Under the pieces are notes generated by a model. It saw nothing but the letters and a program-made list of their open reading frames with translations. It was not told where the DNA came from and made no database searches. A stretch of DNA of 64,000 bases from Chloroherpeton thalassium ATCC 35110. Its GTDB lineage: Bacteria; Bacteroidota; Chlorobiia; Chlorobiales; Chloroherpetonaceae. Below, piece after piece: positions 56,101 to 63,372 of the stretch. Positions within the stretch are counted from its first letter, which is position 1; every line of letters begins with the position of its first letter. The position numbers were made by a program, and so were the translations under genes. The stretch lies in assembly GCF_000020525.1 (NCBI RefSeq), contig NC_011026.1, forward strand, positions 1,594,001 to 1,658,000, given 5' to 3'.

Positions 56101-57638
56101 AAACCGTTGCCATGAGCTGGAAGCCAAAAATGATTGCGCCACTGAATTGGATATCGCTGAACCTCGATTACACTTCCCAATACACCTGGACAAACCCAAC
56201 GCCAGATCGTGTGAACACGCAAGGAAACACCGCAAAGGTGGTTTCGAATTTTAAAGTGCAATCGACGCTCAATGTGAAAAGCGTTTTGGAAACGATTGGG
56301 CTTCGGGAAAGTTCCAGCTCAAAAGCGGTTGTCCCCGATCAAAGTGGCATCAAGCGCAAAATGCCACCTAAGCAAGATGGTGTGGAAACGGACACTTCGC
56401 AAGCCAACCAGCTATTTGCTGTGCTTAAAGGCATTGGGTTGCTGGCGTCGACTTTGACGCAATTTGATCAAGTGAGCATGAACTTTTCACAGACCAACAC
56501 CAAGCAAAATGCGGGCTTGACAGGCACGCCTGGATGGCTATACTTTTTCCCATTTGATCAAATTTCCAAAGCCGATTCAACGAAAACGCCGGCATCGCTC
56601 GGCTATCAAATGGGACTTGGCAGCTATGCGGGCAGCCACATTACAGGATCGTCGCTGCAATTTACCGATCAGTATGCGCAAACGAACACCTTCACGGCGT
56701 CAACCACATGGTCGCCAGCATCAAATTTTCGGGTATCGTTTTCGTGGAGTTCGAGTTGGAGTTCCAATAAGCAAGTGGTTTCAACAAGTGATACAGTCTC
56801 GCAGGTGACGCGCACGGGAAGCCTAAGCCGAACGCATATTTCGCTGTTTCGCGATGTCAATGACTTCCGAAAAAATCTGGATTCAACGATAACCTCGAGT
56901 ACGCTAAAACTATCTCGGGCGTTTGAGCGGAATATGGAGCCAACCGGCTTGGGGCGTTTTGCCGGAAATCTTTTTGGGCTAAGCGCGGCGGGCATCGAGC
57001 TGTTGCCATTGCCCAATTGGCAAATTTCTTGGTCTGGGTTGGAGACGTTGCCGATTTTGAATCTGTTTGCAAAGACGGCTTCCTTGGAGCACGCCTACTC
57101 GTCAACTTATGCCAGTTCCTACACGCAGTCTGCAACCGTCACTGAAAAGCAAGTGCAAAGCGCCACGATTACTGAGCAAATCTCGCCACTCATTGGCCTC
57201 AACATTGGTTGGTATTTTGGCTTAAGCTCCCTTTTTAGTTATACCAAAAGCCGCAGCATTCAATTGAGCCCGAGCAATAATTCCATCTCGCAAACCAAAA
57301 GCTCTCAGTTTAGCGTCACACTCAGCTATCAAAAGCAAGGATTCAAAATTCCACTCTTTGGCGGCACGCTCAACAACAATTTGGGATTCGCTTTTACCTT
57401 TGCGATGGCTGATGAAGAAACGCAGACCTTCACATTCGACACGGAAGAAGATTTGCCCGTAAGCGGCACCACTCGCCTCAGCTTTGAACCGCGCCTCAGC
57501 TATGATATTAGCAGCAAGGTAAGTTCAAGTATTTATTGGAATTATAGTCATGTGATGCCCAAAGAATCCGGTAGCAGCACCTATGAAACCACAACACAAG
57601 AAGTTGGGTTTAGCTTTAGAATTTCCATCGGAGGATAA
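50124..57638 (+). CDS. sprA: SprA-type outer-membrane translocon of the type IX secretion / gliding system
   Basis: Giant protein of 2504 residues. The ATG at 50124 (or 50127) opens a signal peptide (VANSWPARILTVGMVFIFAL, DALPIFA); the frame goes back to a TTG at 50061. SprA forms the huge barrel through which type IX substrates, including gliding adhesins, cross the outer membrane. Typical blocks: DIDASYSMTDTQNPT, LTILADWDTDRPFDYENQL, QSIEAGNVSLTLPTSLI, LFGVKASTQLGGL, then VSYIDDFDATKEVISLG and SNLPETEDLNSNNVVD. The rest is beta strands rich in Ser/Thr/Tyr, ending VGFSFRISIGG. The length fits Bacteroidota SprA (about 2400). No other type IX gene is nearby. It stands alone between a small barrel gene and uvrC. 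Confidence 0.92.
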   Translation: MMFRVANSWPARILTVGMVFIFALTDALPIFAKIGLRSRFSNHLAELFSNEDCKTPAPLPPRIEPTMLKLYLAKDTSSYSADSPEEKFLAKAEPKNPTDSLVLAYEQASHLLSAKSLANPFHYPALFHEKPLASMNAFGRLGLFGFSLNHEALLQAPPDSNEFAGGPPPDSLRTENMGDAPPQSPNEKRKPGATAGSGSSAQVDTSSLSPQQKASLDSLNRLLDNPDVWHEQFRLKPKPQIAARPIDQTASPFFFKENSIQRQVDLDSLGQTLTITEQLDGYDVRTPIQVPFDLYRDLRLKAAIRSNFESLISEQTRFEQGDALEEVMGKLTKLKIYIPGGENSFFSTLFGPPTVSLQITGNIDIDASYSMTDTQNPTLVAAGTNVTQDPNFDQAVSLNLSGEIGDKLTILADWDTDRPFDYENQLSIKYQGYEDDIIQSIEAGNVSLTLPTSLISSSQALFGVKASTQLGGLSLTAIASQKQGKNQTLSISSGSEETEVEIRAWNYDYNQHFFLSNFFITNWDDAFSSTEPLIQVPTDDLGRQLGRVDVWVWKPSSTSTDRNAVAAFLYLGDQPSTNVSGDYSFPSEYYYKSDGTQLSLETIEEYRDTIPESADNKTVVVGNFQRLEEGTDYVLNTSLGYISFITQINDEDAIAVAYEFSKTGVDPITIGDFVDDDDVDKDKRLILKLVKPPNMTSEYLAWDLMLKNIYSLGATNVQEDGFELDIVYETPGNAQSETQVLPSSPELSSNLLNVLGLDRFDESNAVSYDGNFDYMEGLTINATRGWIIFPYIRPFSTRITEVLEAVGASATDFSYDKIYEDEQSSAKQDADKNLYIIRANYKSEAQSTYSLGFNLVEGSVVVTTSSGKLTEGVDYEVDYQLGTVSILNSNALQTGSNLSITYEQNELLTISSKTILGARAEYDFSDDFQVGSTFLRYSEEPLTEKIRVSDEPVQNSIYGFDTQFSTKINWLTKLVNALPLISTKTASEFTISAEYAHVLPSHPSELNTSTDPDGVSYIDDFDATKEVISLGKDFSSWSMASPPIFGDDNKTDTKEAKERLNQKALLAWYNYTQDNALLVTDIFPERDVASNEKTIIPLVLDYYPSKRGAYNFSSDLKTTLYENPDSAWGGMMRLLPQYARKLEESNVDFIEFWLKVDEIDGLSSDSGYLYIDLGTISEDVLPNGQLNTEDGMPLTSTEGTSSGQRDDDSRYGKDDYGRYLLSSATAFLVNSILNSDASNSSLTEDIGIDGLTDDEELSYEPFVEFVESATASLSGDANYQEELARIKADPSGDDYSPPDDYDVSEDYIGYNGVEGNSRTGIRVTSNLPETEDLNSNNVVDSQNEFFRYKIAIRPEIFQSISPEGKYVVGGGQSNDNFVQFRIPLDAPDDTVGSAPSLNSVSYVRIWVGGFKKPQRFEFASLDFIGSQWYAYPTSDPDENVAISAINIEENSANYALPPDVDRERDLSNTEETVYENEQSIVLTAYSVEPDTFRAISRDLTYGSSSLNLNPYKRLRAYVHGEYDPMDTRNDSLYAFIRFGYSETNNYYEYRIKIQNPTYKKAVSTPASSKEREALWPSENEIDIDLTSLSAYKLSTPDSITGLIQRTLDDGNELVIKGSPSLGSIRYFVLGLLNKGEYTVDTAAVWFNELRVSGYEESEGWAFKTSATLKLADFITMSGSYQKQTADFHSIYVRQNALSSQNETKSWSVSSTVNADKFLPVEDGWKIPVTAEHTEALSVPKYSPTQTDVLLEKLIERAIADTIANGATEEDAKRYGETLRTEAETYSVSNRLSMSSIQKANASDFWLSRYTLDRLTLSFNYTNSYSRSPTIKSYDVWSWQSSLNYGLQLPEFYIEPLGFLGAIPLIGIYKDFRLYYLPQTYALSVSMNRQRSQKEMRSESSTGSFSSTLLATRGLNFNYKLTETFNLKYTSQMTSSLNNYVYYIDSVQVDTVINNVDTTVTTAVSREVAGSATLDSVLNDISNFTLGNDKSFSQTVAMSWKPKMIAPLNWISLNLDYTSQYTWTNPTPDRVNTQGNTAKVVSNFKVQSTLNVKSVLETIGLRESSSSKAVVPDQSGIKRKMPPKQDGVETDTSQANQLFAVLKGIGLLASTLTQFDQVSMNFSQTNTKQNAGLTGTPGWLYFFPFDQISKADSTKTPASLGYQMGLGSYAGSHITGSSLQFTDQYAQTNTFTASTTWSPASNFRVSFSWSSSWSSNKQVVSTSDTVSQVTRTGSLSRTHISLFRDVNDFRKNLDSTITSSTLKLSRAFERNMEPTGLGRFAGNLFGLSAAGIELLPLPNWQISWSGLETLPILNLFAKTASLEHAYSSTYASSYTQSATVTEKQVQSATITEQISPLIGLNIGWYFGLSSLFSYTKSRSIQLSPSNNSISQTKSSQFSVTLSYQKQGFKIPLFGGTLNNNLGFAFTFAMADEETQTFTFDTEEDLPVSGTTRLSFEPRLSYDISSKVSSSIYWNYSHVMPKESGSSTYETTTQEVGFSFRISIGG

Positions 57639-57652
57639 AAGATTCACGATAG

Positions 57653-57696
57653 AAAAAGCCGTTTTTCTGGATAAATCTTTCGGTTAATCGGCTTTT
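57653..57696. terminator. Weak hairpin between sprA and uvrC
   Basis: aaaaagccg (57653-57661) pairs with cggctttt (57689-57696) across a 27-base loop and overlaps the uvrC stop. It may be a shared terminator of the two converging genes. Confidence 0.4.
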
Positions 57697-59612
57697 CCCT
57701 GAAAATGCGCAAAAATGCGCTCCGCTGCTTTTTTCCCGACCGCCTCCGCAAGCGCTTCTGCCGATGCTTTTTTGACCTCAGCCACCGACCCAAACGTCTT
57801 GAGCAACTTTTCCGCCTTCGTTTTTCCGATGCCTTCAATTTCTGTTAGCTCGGTTTGCAGCGTGCGTTTTGAGCGCAATTCTCGATGGAATGTAATCGCA
57901 AAGCGATGCGCTTCGTCTCGAACTTGCTGCAAAAGCTTGAGCGACGATGAGGTTTTTGGCAAATTGTGAGGCAGTTGCTCATTTGGAAAAAAAACTTCCT
58001 CCAACCGTTTGGCAAGGCCGATGACCGGAACGCCCACGCCCGATTTTTGCAACACCGCATACGCGCTCGAAAGCTGCCCTTTGCCGCCGTCCACGACGAT
58101 CAAATCGGGCATTGGGAGCGATTCGGCGAGCGAGCCGGTGTAGCGGCGCTCAATGATTTCGGCCATCGAGGCAAAATCGTTTGCGCCCTCGACGGTCTTA
58201 ATTTTAAATCGTCGATAATCGGATTTTTTCGGCTTGCCATCGACGAAGCAAATCATGGACGCGACGGGGTCGGTGCCTTGAAAATTTGAATTGTCAAAAC
58301 ATTCGATGCGGCGCGGCGGCTTTGCAAGGCGCAAGTCCCGCTCGAGCGAGCGCACGGCGTGCGGAATGGCTTTGGCCTCACCGCGCTTTTGCTTCTGAAG
58401 CTGATATTCGCTGAGCAAATGCTTAGCGTTAGCCGCGCACATGTCCACGAGCTTGGCCTTGTCGCCAATTTGCGGAATCACAAAATGAACTTTCTTTTGC
58501 TCGCCTATTTCGCTCATGCGCTTTTGCAGCAGCGCCTCAATGGCGTCTTGATTGCTGGGCTGTTCGGCGGTGAAAATTTCATTTGGCAAAATGTCCGTTG
58601 TCTCCAAGTAATATTTTTCAAGCAGCCGCCCGACGAGGTTTGCCATCGGTTCGTCCTCGACATTTGAAAAATAAAAATGCTGCGAGCCGAGCAATTTCCC
58701 GTCGCGCACCTTGAAGACCGTGCCGCAAGCGTCATCGCCTTCGCGGGCGACGGCAAAAATATCGCGGTCGATTTCGTCCGTTGTGAGCACTTTTTGCCGC
58801 GCCGAGTAACGCTCGAGCGCCTCAAGCTGCCGCTTGATTTCAGCGGCGTATTCGAATTTCAGTTCCTTCGCGTAATTTTTCATGCGCGATTCGAGTGAGC
58901 GGACGATGTCTTTGGTTTTGCCGCGTAGCAGCTTTTTCACCTCGTCAATCATCGCGTCATAATCTTCGCGGCTTTGGAGCGCCTCGCACGGACCGAGACA
59001 TTTTTTGATATGATAATCCAAACAAACTTTGAATTTCCTCGCCGCAATGTTTTCGTCCGTCATGTTCAAACTGCAACTGCGCACTTGAAAAATTTCGCTG
59101 ATAGCGTCGAGCAGCATTCGCATTTGGCGCGTTTCGGTATAGGGACCGTAATATTTTGAGCCGTCGCGCCGGACATTTCGCGTTGGGAAAACGCGCGGAA
59201 ATGGTTCGTTCGTGACCACAATATAGGGGTAGCTTTTGTCGTCTTTGAGGTTGATGTTGTAGCGCGGCTTGAGCTGCTTGATGAGGTTGTTTTCCAAAAT
59301 GAGCGCCTCGACTTCCGTACCGGTCAAAATCAATTCCAAATCCATGATGCGGCGCACGAGCAGGCGCGTTTTTCCCGAATGCTCCGACAAATTTCGGAAA
59401 TAGGATTGCACGCGAGCGCGCAAATTTTTCGCCTTGCCGACATAAATCACCCGCTCGTCTTTATCTTTAAATTGATACACGCCGGGTGAGGTCGGCAGGT
59501 TTTTCAATTTGAATTGAAGTGCTTCCGAAAGCTTTTTCTCCGATGTTTCGCCGTTTTCGTTTGGCGAACCGGCTGCTGAATTCGGCTCAAGTGATTCTTG
59601 ATTCATTTTCAA
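57684..59612 (-). CDS. uvrC: Excinuclease ABC subunit C
   Basis: Makes the two incisions in nucleotide excision repair. 642 residues. The GIY-YIG nuclease domain (about 38-115) has SPGVYQFKDKDERVIYVGKA; the UVR motif is near 230 (MKNYAKELKFEYAAEIKRQL). The RNase H-like second nuclease domain has IECFDNSNFQGTDPVASMIC and DLIVVDGGKGQLSSA. A double helix-hairpin-helix domain ends the protein (IEGIGKTKAEKLLKTFGSVA). The N-terminal 25 residues are polar and could be trimmed at a later Met, but the ATG at 59612 is the first good start. It converges on sprA. Confidence 0.97.
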   Translation of the reverse strand: MKMNQESLEPNSAAGSPNENGETSEKKLSEALQFKLKNLPTSPGVYQFKDKDERVIYVGKAKNLRARVQSYFRNLSEHSGKTRLLVRRIMDLELILTGTEVEALILENNLIKQLKPRYNINLKDDKSYPYIVVTNEPFPRVFPTRNVRRDGSKYYGPYTETRQMRMLLDAISEIFQVRSCSLNMTDENIAARKFKVCLDYHIKKCLGPCEALQSREDYDAMIDEVKKLLRGKTKDIVRSLESRMKNYAKELKFEYAAEIKRQLEALERYSARQKVLTTDEIDRDIFAVAREGDDACGTVFKVRDGKLLGSQHFYFSNVEDEPMANLVGRLLEKYYLETTDILPNEIFTAEQPSNQDAIEALLQKRMSEIGEQKKVHFVIPQIGDKAKLVDMCAANAKHLLSEYQLQKQKRGEAKAIPHAVRSLERDLRLAKPPRRIECFDNSNFQGTDPVASMICFVDGKPKKSDYRRFKIKTVEGANDFASMAEIIERRYTGSLAESLPMPDLIVVDGGKGQLSSAYAVLQKSGVGVPVIGLAKRLEEVFFPNEQLPHNLPKTSSSLKLLQQVRDEAHRFAITFHRELRSKRTLQTELTEIEGIGKTKAEKLLKTFGSVAEVKKASAEALAEAVGKKAAERIFAHFQGKAD

Positions 59613-60213
59613 TGTTGGCTAAACGCTGATGCCATTTTTTTTCAACCGAAAAAGTCTGTTACAGCAAAAATAAAATTACTTATACGTGTTGCGCTGAACG
59701 GTTTCCGATACGGAAAAAGATATCGGTGAATGGCAAAAACTTTGTCATACTGAACGCAGTGAAGCATCCGTCGGACGAGTGGATTCTTCGCTAAGAAGCT
59801 CAGAATGACATGATTTTTCTTTGTCATCGGCAGCGTAGACGAAGAGCGGCTTCTTTAAAGGCAAACGGTCTTCGTCTACGCTACCGATGGACAACTTTTT
59901 TCTTGTCGCAATGAGCGTAGACGAAAAGCGGCTTCTTTAAAGGCAAACGGTCTTCGTCTCCGCTACCGATAACAAAAAAGAACTATGTCATTCTGAGGAT
60001 TCTTATCCGAAGAATCCAACGTTATCGGACACAGAGATGCTTCACCTAAAAAGGCTCAGCACCACAATGCGCGGTTTGTCATTCAACCATTTAATCTTTT
60101 CCCATTTCGGAAAAATCGCAGGCTCAGCCGGGCATGAGCTCCGTTTAAGTCAAAGATGCTATACTTTTACTTAAATACATTTTTCATCAAAACCTCGAAC
60201 GCATTATTTCGTC
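59613..60213. repeat. Repeat-rich intergenic region with hairpin elements
   Basis: 601 bases without a believable gene, carrying two nearby copies of one hairpin element. Copy 1: agcgtagacgaag (59832-59844) pairs with cttcgtctacgct (59870-59882), extended outward by catcgg/accgatg. Copy 2: agcgtagacgaa (59914-59925) pairs with ttcgtctccgct (59952-59963); both share the cggcttctttaaagg loop. Flanking words (tgtcatactgaacgc, aagctcagaatgaca, cggtttgtcattcaa) match the gaps at 12583-12922 and 29930-30150. The right end must also hold the promoter of the amidohydrolase gene. Confidence 0.82.
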
Positions 60214-61014
60214 ATGCCAAACGCTTTAACACTCGCGCTGATTCAATTTGCGCCGGATTTTTCGGACAAGAAGAAAAATTTATCTCGGATTGCCAATTTA
60301 ACCAAAAATATCGCTGCCGATATTTTGGTTTTGCCCGAGCTTTGCACCACGGGCTATGCGTTCGCGTCGAAATCGCAAACTGCGCCGCTGGCCGAATCGC
60401 TGGACGGCGAAACGGTTCGCTTTTTTCAAGCGCTTGCTAAAGAAAAAAACGCGCTGCTTGTGGCTGGATTGATTGAAAAATCGGGCGACGAAATTTATAA
60501 CGCCGCGCTAATTTGCCGCCCCGAAACAGAGCGCGTGGCGATTTACCGAAAAACGCATTTGTTTTACAAAGAGCCGCTCGCATTTGATTGGGGAAATAGC
60601 GGATTTTTTACGGTGAAAGATGAGGCGCGAGATATTTCCATCGGCGTGATGATTTGCTACGATTGGCGATTCCCTGAAGTGACGCGCAAGCTCGCGCTCG
60701 CCGGCGCGGATTTGGTGGTTTGCCCGTCGAATTTGGTGACGGATGTTTGGCGAAAAGTCATGCCGGCGCGAGCGATTGAAAACAAGGTGTATGTGGCGAT
60801 TGCCAATCGCATCGGAGCGGAACGGCTTGGTGAGGAAACGCTTCAATTTTCCGGCGAATCGGCGATTTTTCATTACAATGGCGCAACCCTCGCCGAAGCC
60901 GGAAAAAGCACTGAACAAGTTATTTTTGCCAAAATTGAGCCAAGAAAAACCCGCCAAAAATCCATCAATTCTGAGAATAATATTTTCTCTGACCGCCGCG
61001 ATGAATTTTATTAA
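60214..61014 (+). CDS. Nitrilase-superfamily carbon-nitrogen hydrolase
   Basis: 266-residue cytosolic amidohydrolase. The Glu-Lys-Cys triad is visible: Glu42 in VLPELCTTGYAF, Lys113 in IYRKTHLFYKEPL, Cys148 in VMICYDWRFPEVTRKLALAG. The layout (ALIQFAPDFSDKKKNLSRIA at the start) resembles omega-amidase/YafV- and Nit-like branches, which clear alpha-ketoglutaramate, deaminated glutathione or similar amides. Which amide is used cannot be told. An ATG at 60214 agrees with the family N-terminus. It stands alone; the EF-G-like gene starts 183 bases later. Confidence 0.9.
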   Translation: MPNALTLALIQFAPDFSDKKKNLSRIANLTKNIAADILVLPELCTTGYAFASKSQTAPLAESLDGETVRFFQALAKEKNALLVAGLIEKSGDEIYNAALICRPETERVAIYRKTHLFYKEPLAFDWGNSGFFTVKDEARDISIGVMICYDWRFPEVTRKLALAGADLVVCPSNLVTDVWRKVMPARAIENKVYVAIANRIGAERLGEETLQFSGESAIFHYNGATLAEAGKSTEQVIFAKIEPRKTRQKSINSENNIFSDRRDEFY

Positions 61015-61197
61015 GTGACGAAATTAAAATGAGTTAGTAAACAAATCGTACTATAAAATTTTGGACAAAACCCGTTGAAAAACCGCTCAAGCAAATCAAT
61101 TTTTTACTTACCTTTAAAAATGTTTCGAAATTCACCGCCTCGGCTGTGAAGATAAGATGTAACCAACGCTTCACCTTAAAAAACGGGGGATTCTGCT

Positions 61198-63285
61198 ATG
61201 ACAACCTACCATCCTGATCACATCCGCAACATCGCCATCGCTGGACATGCAGGCTCAGGAAAAACCATGCTTTGCGAAGGCTTAGCGCTGACGATGGGGC
61301 TGACCACTCGCCTTGGGCATATTGAAGACGGGAACACCCTTTCTGACCACGCACCCGACGAAATTGCCAGAAGGCACAGTGTAAACTCCAGTTTGATTAC
61401 CGGTATTTGGCGAGAGCATAAGCTGAACTTTATTGATACACCGGGTTTCACGGATTTTCATGGCGATGTTAAATCTGCGATACGGGTTTGCGACACCGTG
61501 CTTCTGACAGTCAATGCGGCAACGGGCGTTGAGGTCGGCACCGATCTTATTTGGGATTACGCGCAGGAATTTTATAAACCGACGGCTTTTGTGGTTACCA
61601 AGTTGGACGCCGACCGCGCTGACTACAACAAAACCATTGATGAATTGAGAGAACATTTTGGGACAAATGTAGTTCCGGTTCAATTTCCAGCCGAAGAAGG
61701 GCTTGGCCATCATGTATTGATCGATGTGCTGTTGATGAAACAGTTTGAGTTTTCATCCGATCAGCCTGGCGCGATGCAAGTCAGCGAGATTCCAGATCTG
61801 TATCGCAAGCGCGCGCAGGAACTTCATCACGAGCTGGTTGAAAGTGTTGCAGAAACAGACGAAGCGTTGATGAATAAATATTTTGAGGAAGGTTCACTTT
61901 CAGAAGATGATCTTCGGGCGGGCATCAAACATGCGATGGTGTCAAGAACATTTTTCCCTGTTTTTTGTACATCGCCGCTGCATCTTATTGGCACGGAGCG
62001 GTTATTAAATGTGTTCGTGAATATTTTCCCAACGCCAATTGAACGCGGCCCCGAACACGCCATCATGCGCGATACGCAGGAAGAGTATCTCGTAGAGCCG
62101 AATCCAGAAGGCGAAACCGTGGCATTTATTTTTAAAACAGTTTCCGAACCGCATATCGGGGAAATTTCCCATTTGCGCGTTTATTCCGGGCATATTGAAA
62201 GTGGCCATGAATTAGTAGATGCTCAAACCGGGCAGCCGGAAAAGCTCGGTCAAATTTTTACGATGGTTGGCCATGAAAAAAAGTCGATCGATAAATTGCT
62301 GGCTGGCGACATCGGCGTTGTGGTTAAACTGAAAGATGCGCATACCAACGACACGCTGGCGGACAAAGGCGTCGGCTATATTATTAAACCGGTTGAATTT
62401 CCTCAGGCTGTTGTGCAAATCGCCATCAAGCCGCTTGCGCAAGGCGACGAGGAAAAAATTTCTGCAGGATTGCACCATCTACATGAAGAAGATCCCAGTT
62501 TTCAGATTAAGCATGAAAAAGAGTTCAACCAAATTGTGCTTTGCGGACTTGGTGACACCCATGTTGAAACGGTTGTGCGCCGGCTAAAGGAAAAGTTCAA
62601 TGTAGAAGTGGAAGTTGTGCCGCTAAAAATTCCGTATCGCGAGACCATTTGCGCAATAGCCAACGCGCAAGGAAAATTCAAGCGTCAATCTGGCGGTCGC
62701 GGCCAATACGGCGATGTGTGGATTCGGATTGAACCCAAAGCGCGTGGCGAAGGCTTTGAATTTGCAAGCGAGGTGGTCGGCGGTGTTGTTCCAACTCGAT
62801 ATTTGCCAGCGGTTCAAAAAGGTATTGAGGAAACCATTGTGCAGGGCGTTTTGGCTGGCTATCCTGTCATTGATGTGAAAGCGATTGCATACGATGGTTC
62901 GCATCACCCAGTTGATAGCTCGGAATATGCCTTTAAAGTGGCGGCCAGCATGGGGTTCAAAGCCGCATTTGAAAAAGCCAAGCCAATTTTGCTCGAACCT
63001 ATTTACAAGCTGACTGTCTACACGCCCGATCAGTTTACGGGTGAAATTATGGGTGAAATTTCAAGCCGGCGCGGCAGAATGCAAGGCATGGACGCTGAAG
63101 GGCGCTTACAAGTGCTGCTGAGCATGATGCCGCAGGCGGAATTGCATACGCTTCATAGCGCGCTCAATCGACTAACGCAAGGACGGGCGCGTTATATTTA
63201 TGAGTTCAGTCATTATGAAGAAGTTCCGTTTGACATTCGAGAAAAGCTGGTTGCAGAAGCAAAATTGCAAAAGGCTGAGGCTTAG
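61198..63285 (+). CDS. EF-G-like translational GTPase (FusA2 type)
   Basis: 695-residue five-domain GTPase. The G-domain P-loop is GHAGSGKT (classic EF-G has AHIDAGKT), switch/G3 is FIDTPGFTDFHGDV, and G4 reads TKLD rather than NKxD. Domain IV has GRGQYGDVWIRIEPKARGEGF, and the C-terminal EF-G domain has MGEISSRRGRMQGMDAEGRL. These departures fit the EF-G-like/FusA2 group, a second EF-G of poorly defined role that may bind the ribosome without normal translocation, not the main fusA. It has a GGGGG-type ribosome-binding site before ATG 61198 and its own terminator. Confidence 0.92.
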   Translation: MTTYHPDHIRNIAIAGHAGSGKTMLCEGLALTMGLTTRLGHIEDGNTLSDHAPDEIARRHSVNSSLITGIWREHKLNFIDTPGFTDFHGDVKSAIRVCDTVLLTVNAATGVEVGTDLIWDYAQEFYKPTAFVVTKLDADRADYNKTIDELREHFGTNVVPVQFPAEEGLGHHVLIDVLLMKQFEFSSDQPGAMQVSEIPDLYRKRAQELHHELVESVAETDEALMNKYFEEGSLSEDDLRAGIKHAMVSRTFFPVFCTSPLHLIGTERLLNVFVNIFPTPIERGPEHAIMRDTQEEYLVEPNPEGETVAFIFKTVSEPHIGEISHLRVYSGHIESGHELVDAQTGQPEKLGQIFTMVGHEKKSIDKLLAGDIGVVVKLKDAHTNDTLADKGVGYIIKPVEFPQAVVQIAIKPLAQGDEEKISAGLHHLHEEDPSFQIKHEKEFNQIVLCGLGDTHVETVVRRLKEKFNVEVEVVPLKIPYRETICAIANAQGKFKRQSGGRGQYGDVWIRIEPKARGEGFEFASEVVGGVVPTRYLPAVQKGIEETIVQGVLAGYPVIDVKAIAYDGSHHPVDSSEYAFKVAASMGFKAAFEKAKPILLEPIYKLTVYTPDQFTGEIMGEISSRRGRMQGMDAEGRLQVLLSMMPQAELHTLHSALNRLTQGRARYIYEFSHYEEVPFDIREKLVAEAKLQKAEA

Positions 63286-63294
63286 TAATATGAG

Positions 63295-63325
63295 AAAGGC
63301 GTGCTGTCCAAAATGGCACGCCTTT
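63295..63325. terminator. Terminator after the EF-G-like gene
   Basis: aaaggcgtgc (63295-63304) pairs with gcacgccttt (63316-63325); T-rich sequence follows (gtattcttttt). It lies between the converging EF-G-like and glycosyltransferase genes. Confidence 0.85.
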
Positions 63326-63372
63326 GTATTCTTTTTGTTTGAAAAGCAGGATTCCGTTTCAAACGGAGAAAA

